The notes under the pieces: model-generated
Told to the model about the DNA's origin: nothing
Database searches by the model: none
What the model saw: only the letters and a program-made list of their open reading frames with translations
Shown: positions 19,270 through 20,509 of the stretch, one piece after another
Layout: each line of letters starts with the position of its first letter
How positions within the stretch are numbered: position 1 is the first letter of the stretch
Origin: Entrophospora sp. SA101
Taxonomy: Eukaryota > Glomeromycota > Glomeromycetes > Entrophosporales > Entrophosporaceae
Length of the DNA: 20,509 nucleotides
NCBI GenBank assembly: GCA_958430865.1
Contig: CAUDNR010000808.1
Location: 4,011 to 24,519 of the forward strand
Direction of reading: 5' to 3'
Position numbers and translations under genes: made by a program

Positions 19270-19940
19270 GGGATTTACTTCAATTATTTCCTCTTAGGCA
19301 AGTTATCTTTTTTGTGATTTTTTGCAATTTTCTTTTTTTCCTTGGTAATACTGGCAAAGGATTATTGGCTAAATATAATTCTTGTTTTAATTGTTGAATT
19401 TCTTGGGCTTGTTTGTTCATCTCTTTTTGATTAGCTTGCAATTCATTTTCATTACCTTGTAAGGTCAAGAGAATACCTTGTATTTCCTGACTCTAACTGC
19501 TCTAAGTTTTCAGCCAATTTTTTTTTACTTCATCCTTCAGCTACTTCTGAGGCATTTAGGTGACATTCAACTTTTTCTTCTTCCTCAACACTAGTTTTCA
19601 AATAATCATCCAATAATTCTTTCTCTTCCGATCCCTTTTCTAGTTCTTTAATCTTTTTCTGTGAATTAACACTGCTTTTCAGTGCAAAACCATAGATAAA
19701 ATATCCTTATTTGATTTTATCATTCAGCTCTCTAATCTCTTTTTGATGAGTTTCTTTTAATAAAGAGATTTGTTTGCTTTCATCTTTTTTCTCCAATGCT
19801 TCTTTCTATCTTTTGCTCCAATTCTTTTTTCTAAATCTTTTCAATTTGATGCAATTGTTCAGTTTGGTCAATAAAATCTTTCTTCTCAATCTTCTATTCT
19901 TTCTAAATTATTTAATCCTCATTGTTCTTGTTTGACATTG
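19270..19940 (-). pseudogene. Coiled-coil protein relic with several frameshifts and stops
   Basis: The minus strand encodes a continuous Glu/Lys/Gln-rich heptad-like sequence, but only by switching frames. Pieces in order include KETHQKEIRELNDKIK, QKKIKELEKGSEEKELLDDY, KLAENLEQLE and LQGNENELQANQKEMNKQAQ, then QLKQELYLANN and NPLPVLPRKKRKLQ, with the last piece in one frame from 19468 to the stop at 19280. At least two frameshifts and several in-frame stops separate them (for example TAA after DKIK, and a frame slip after LEQLE). The layout suggests a once longer coiled-coil protein with a basic tail. No family can be named. Conserved amino-acid character through the frame changes argues for a pseudogene rather than chance. 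Confidence 0.6.
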
Positions 19941-20186
19941 TAAATTATTTCTTTTTATTTTTTTTACTTTTTATTATTGTATTTACTACCATAATATATT
20001 ATTTTAGTACACACCCCTAAAAAAGTATCAACTCACTTGATGGTCCATGAAAATAATCAAATAAACAGGTAATACAAATACATATTTTTTTTACTAAGCA
20101 AATCAATGTTGTGAATTAGTGAGAAAATGTTTGTTGAAATGATTCCCGTAGCATCCTAAAATATCACATTGGACCAATTGTTATTG

Positions 20187-20509
20187 TTATAAAGGTAGAT
20201 ATTCTTGCCTTTTATAATCCAAAGGAGGTGGTGTTAACACTAAAATAGATAAAGCTTTAATTTCTTCAAAGATATCTGCTTTCTTGGTTTTCAATAAATT
20301 GAATTCAGTAAAAGGTCCATTAGCAACTTCTTGAACTTTCATAGTACCAAGATTAGATGCTTCGAAAAGAAAATGTTGATATTTCTAAATGCTTGATAGT
20401 CTCTTAAAATAAATTCCAAAAATGGGTTTGATATCCAAGTATTGAAAAACTTTTCCACCTTCATAACATTGAGCTTTATTCAATCCTGCTGGACTAAATC
20501 TTCCTACCA
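20187..20509 (-). pseudogene. Unrecognised protein fragment with one in-frame stop, running off the right edge
   Basis: The minus strand is open from the edge, reading VGRFSPAGLNKAQCYEGGKV and continuing YLDIKPIFGIYFKRLSSI, then a TAG at 20387-20385. The same frame then continues for 66 more codons, with FEASNLGTMKVQEVANGPFT and a stretch ending KALSILVLTPPPLDYKRQEYL, to a TAA at 20189-20187. The mixed composition looks like real protein. I see no splice pair that would remove the stop, so a pseudogene is more likely than an exon boundary. It may belong to the same former gene as the coiled-coil relic to its left, which lies on the same strand, but 250 bp of non-coding-looking sequence separates them. 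Confidence 0.45.

Noticed and set aside
1..20509. CRISPR array, operon structure, or phage-like defence system
   Set aside because: Genes are intron-containing and fungal; no regularly spaced repeats with unique spacers are present.

Overview
The window reads as nuclear DNA of a very AT-rich filamentous fungus. Genes are split by short GT-AG introns (68-298 nt), one gene encodes a fungus-specific Zn2Cys6 regulator, coding exons carry long Asn, Ser, Gln and His runs, and the second half is littered with decayed repeats. This combination fits an arbuscular mycorrhizal fungus of the Rhizophagus type (Glomeromycotina). That placement is inferred from style and protein resemblance, not from a search.

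Layout: (1) 1-352, minus strand: the 5' end of a DHX8/Prp22-type spliceosomal helicase gene, with a GC-AG intron. (2) 1217-3700, minus strand: a two-exon gene for a BUB1-type spindle-checkpoint kinase that has a GLEBS-like motif and a full kinase domain but no TPR region. (3) 3792-5150, plus strand: a three-exon zinc-dependent sorbitol/xylitol dehydrogenase, divergent from BUB1 across only 91 bp. (4) 5151-8736: about 3.6 kb without a recognisable gene, ending in a short tandem repeat upstream of (5) 8737-11968, plus strand: a four-exon, 916-residue Zn2Cys6 transcription factor. All exon joins were fitted by reading frame and by family conservation across the junctions.

From about 12 kb to the end I find no intact gene. 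The region holds decayed coding fragments, an internally deleted pogo/Tigger-like DNA transposon (15923-16805, 22-bp terminal inverted repeats, TA flanks), a broken histone H3-family fragment directly beside it (16866-17059), a large imperfect inverted repeat (about 18391-18990) with a third copy of one arm at 14636-14712, and at the right edge two minus-strand relics: a frameshifted coiled-coil gene and an unrecognised fragment with one in-frame stop.

The intact genes do housekeeping jobs (splicing, mitotic checkpoint, polyol metabolism) plus one regulator. The dehydrogenase and the fungal transcription factor are same-strand neighbours, so a regulator-target relation is possible but unproven. 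I see no operon-like or defence-like system. The most notable points are the TPR-less BUB1, the H3/CenH3-like pseudogene next to a pogo-type element, and the long foldback repeat.
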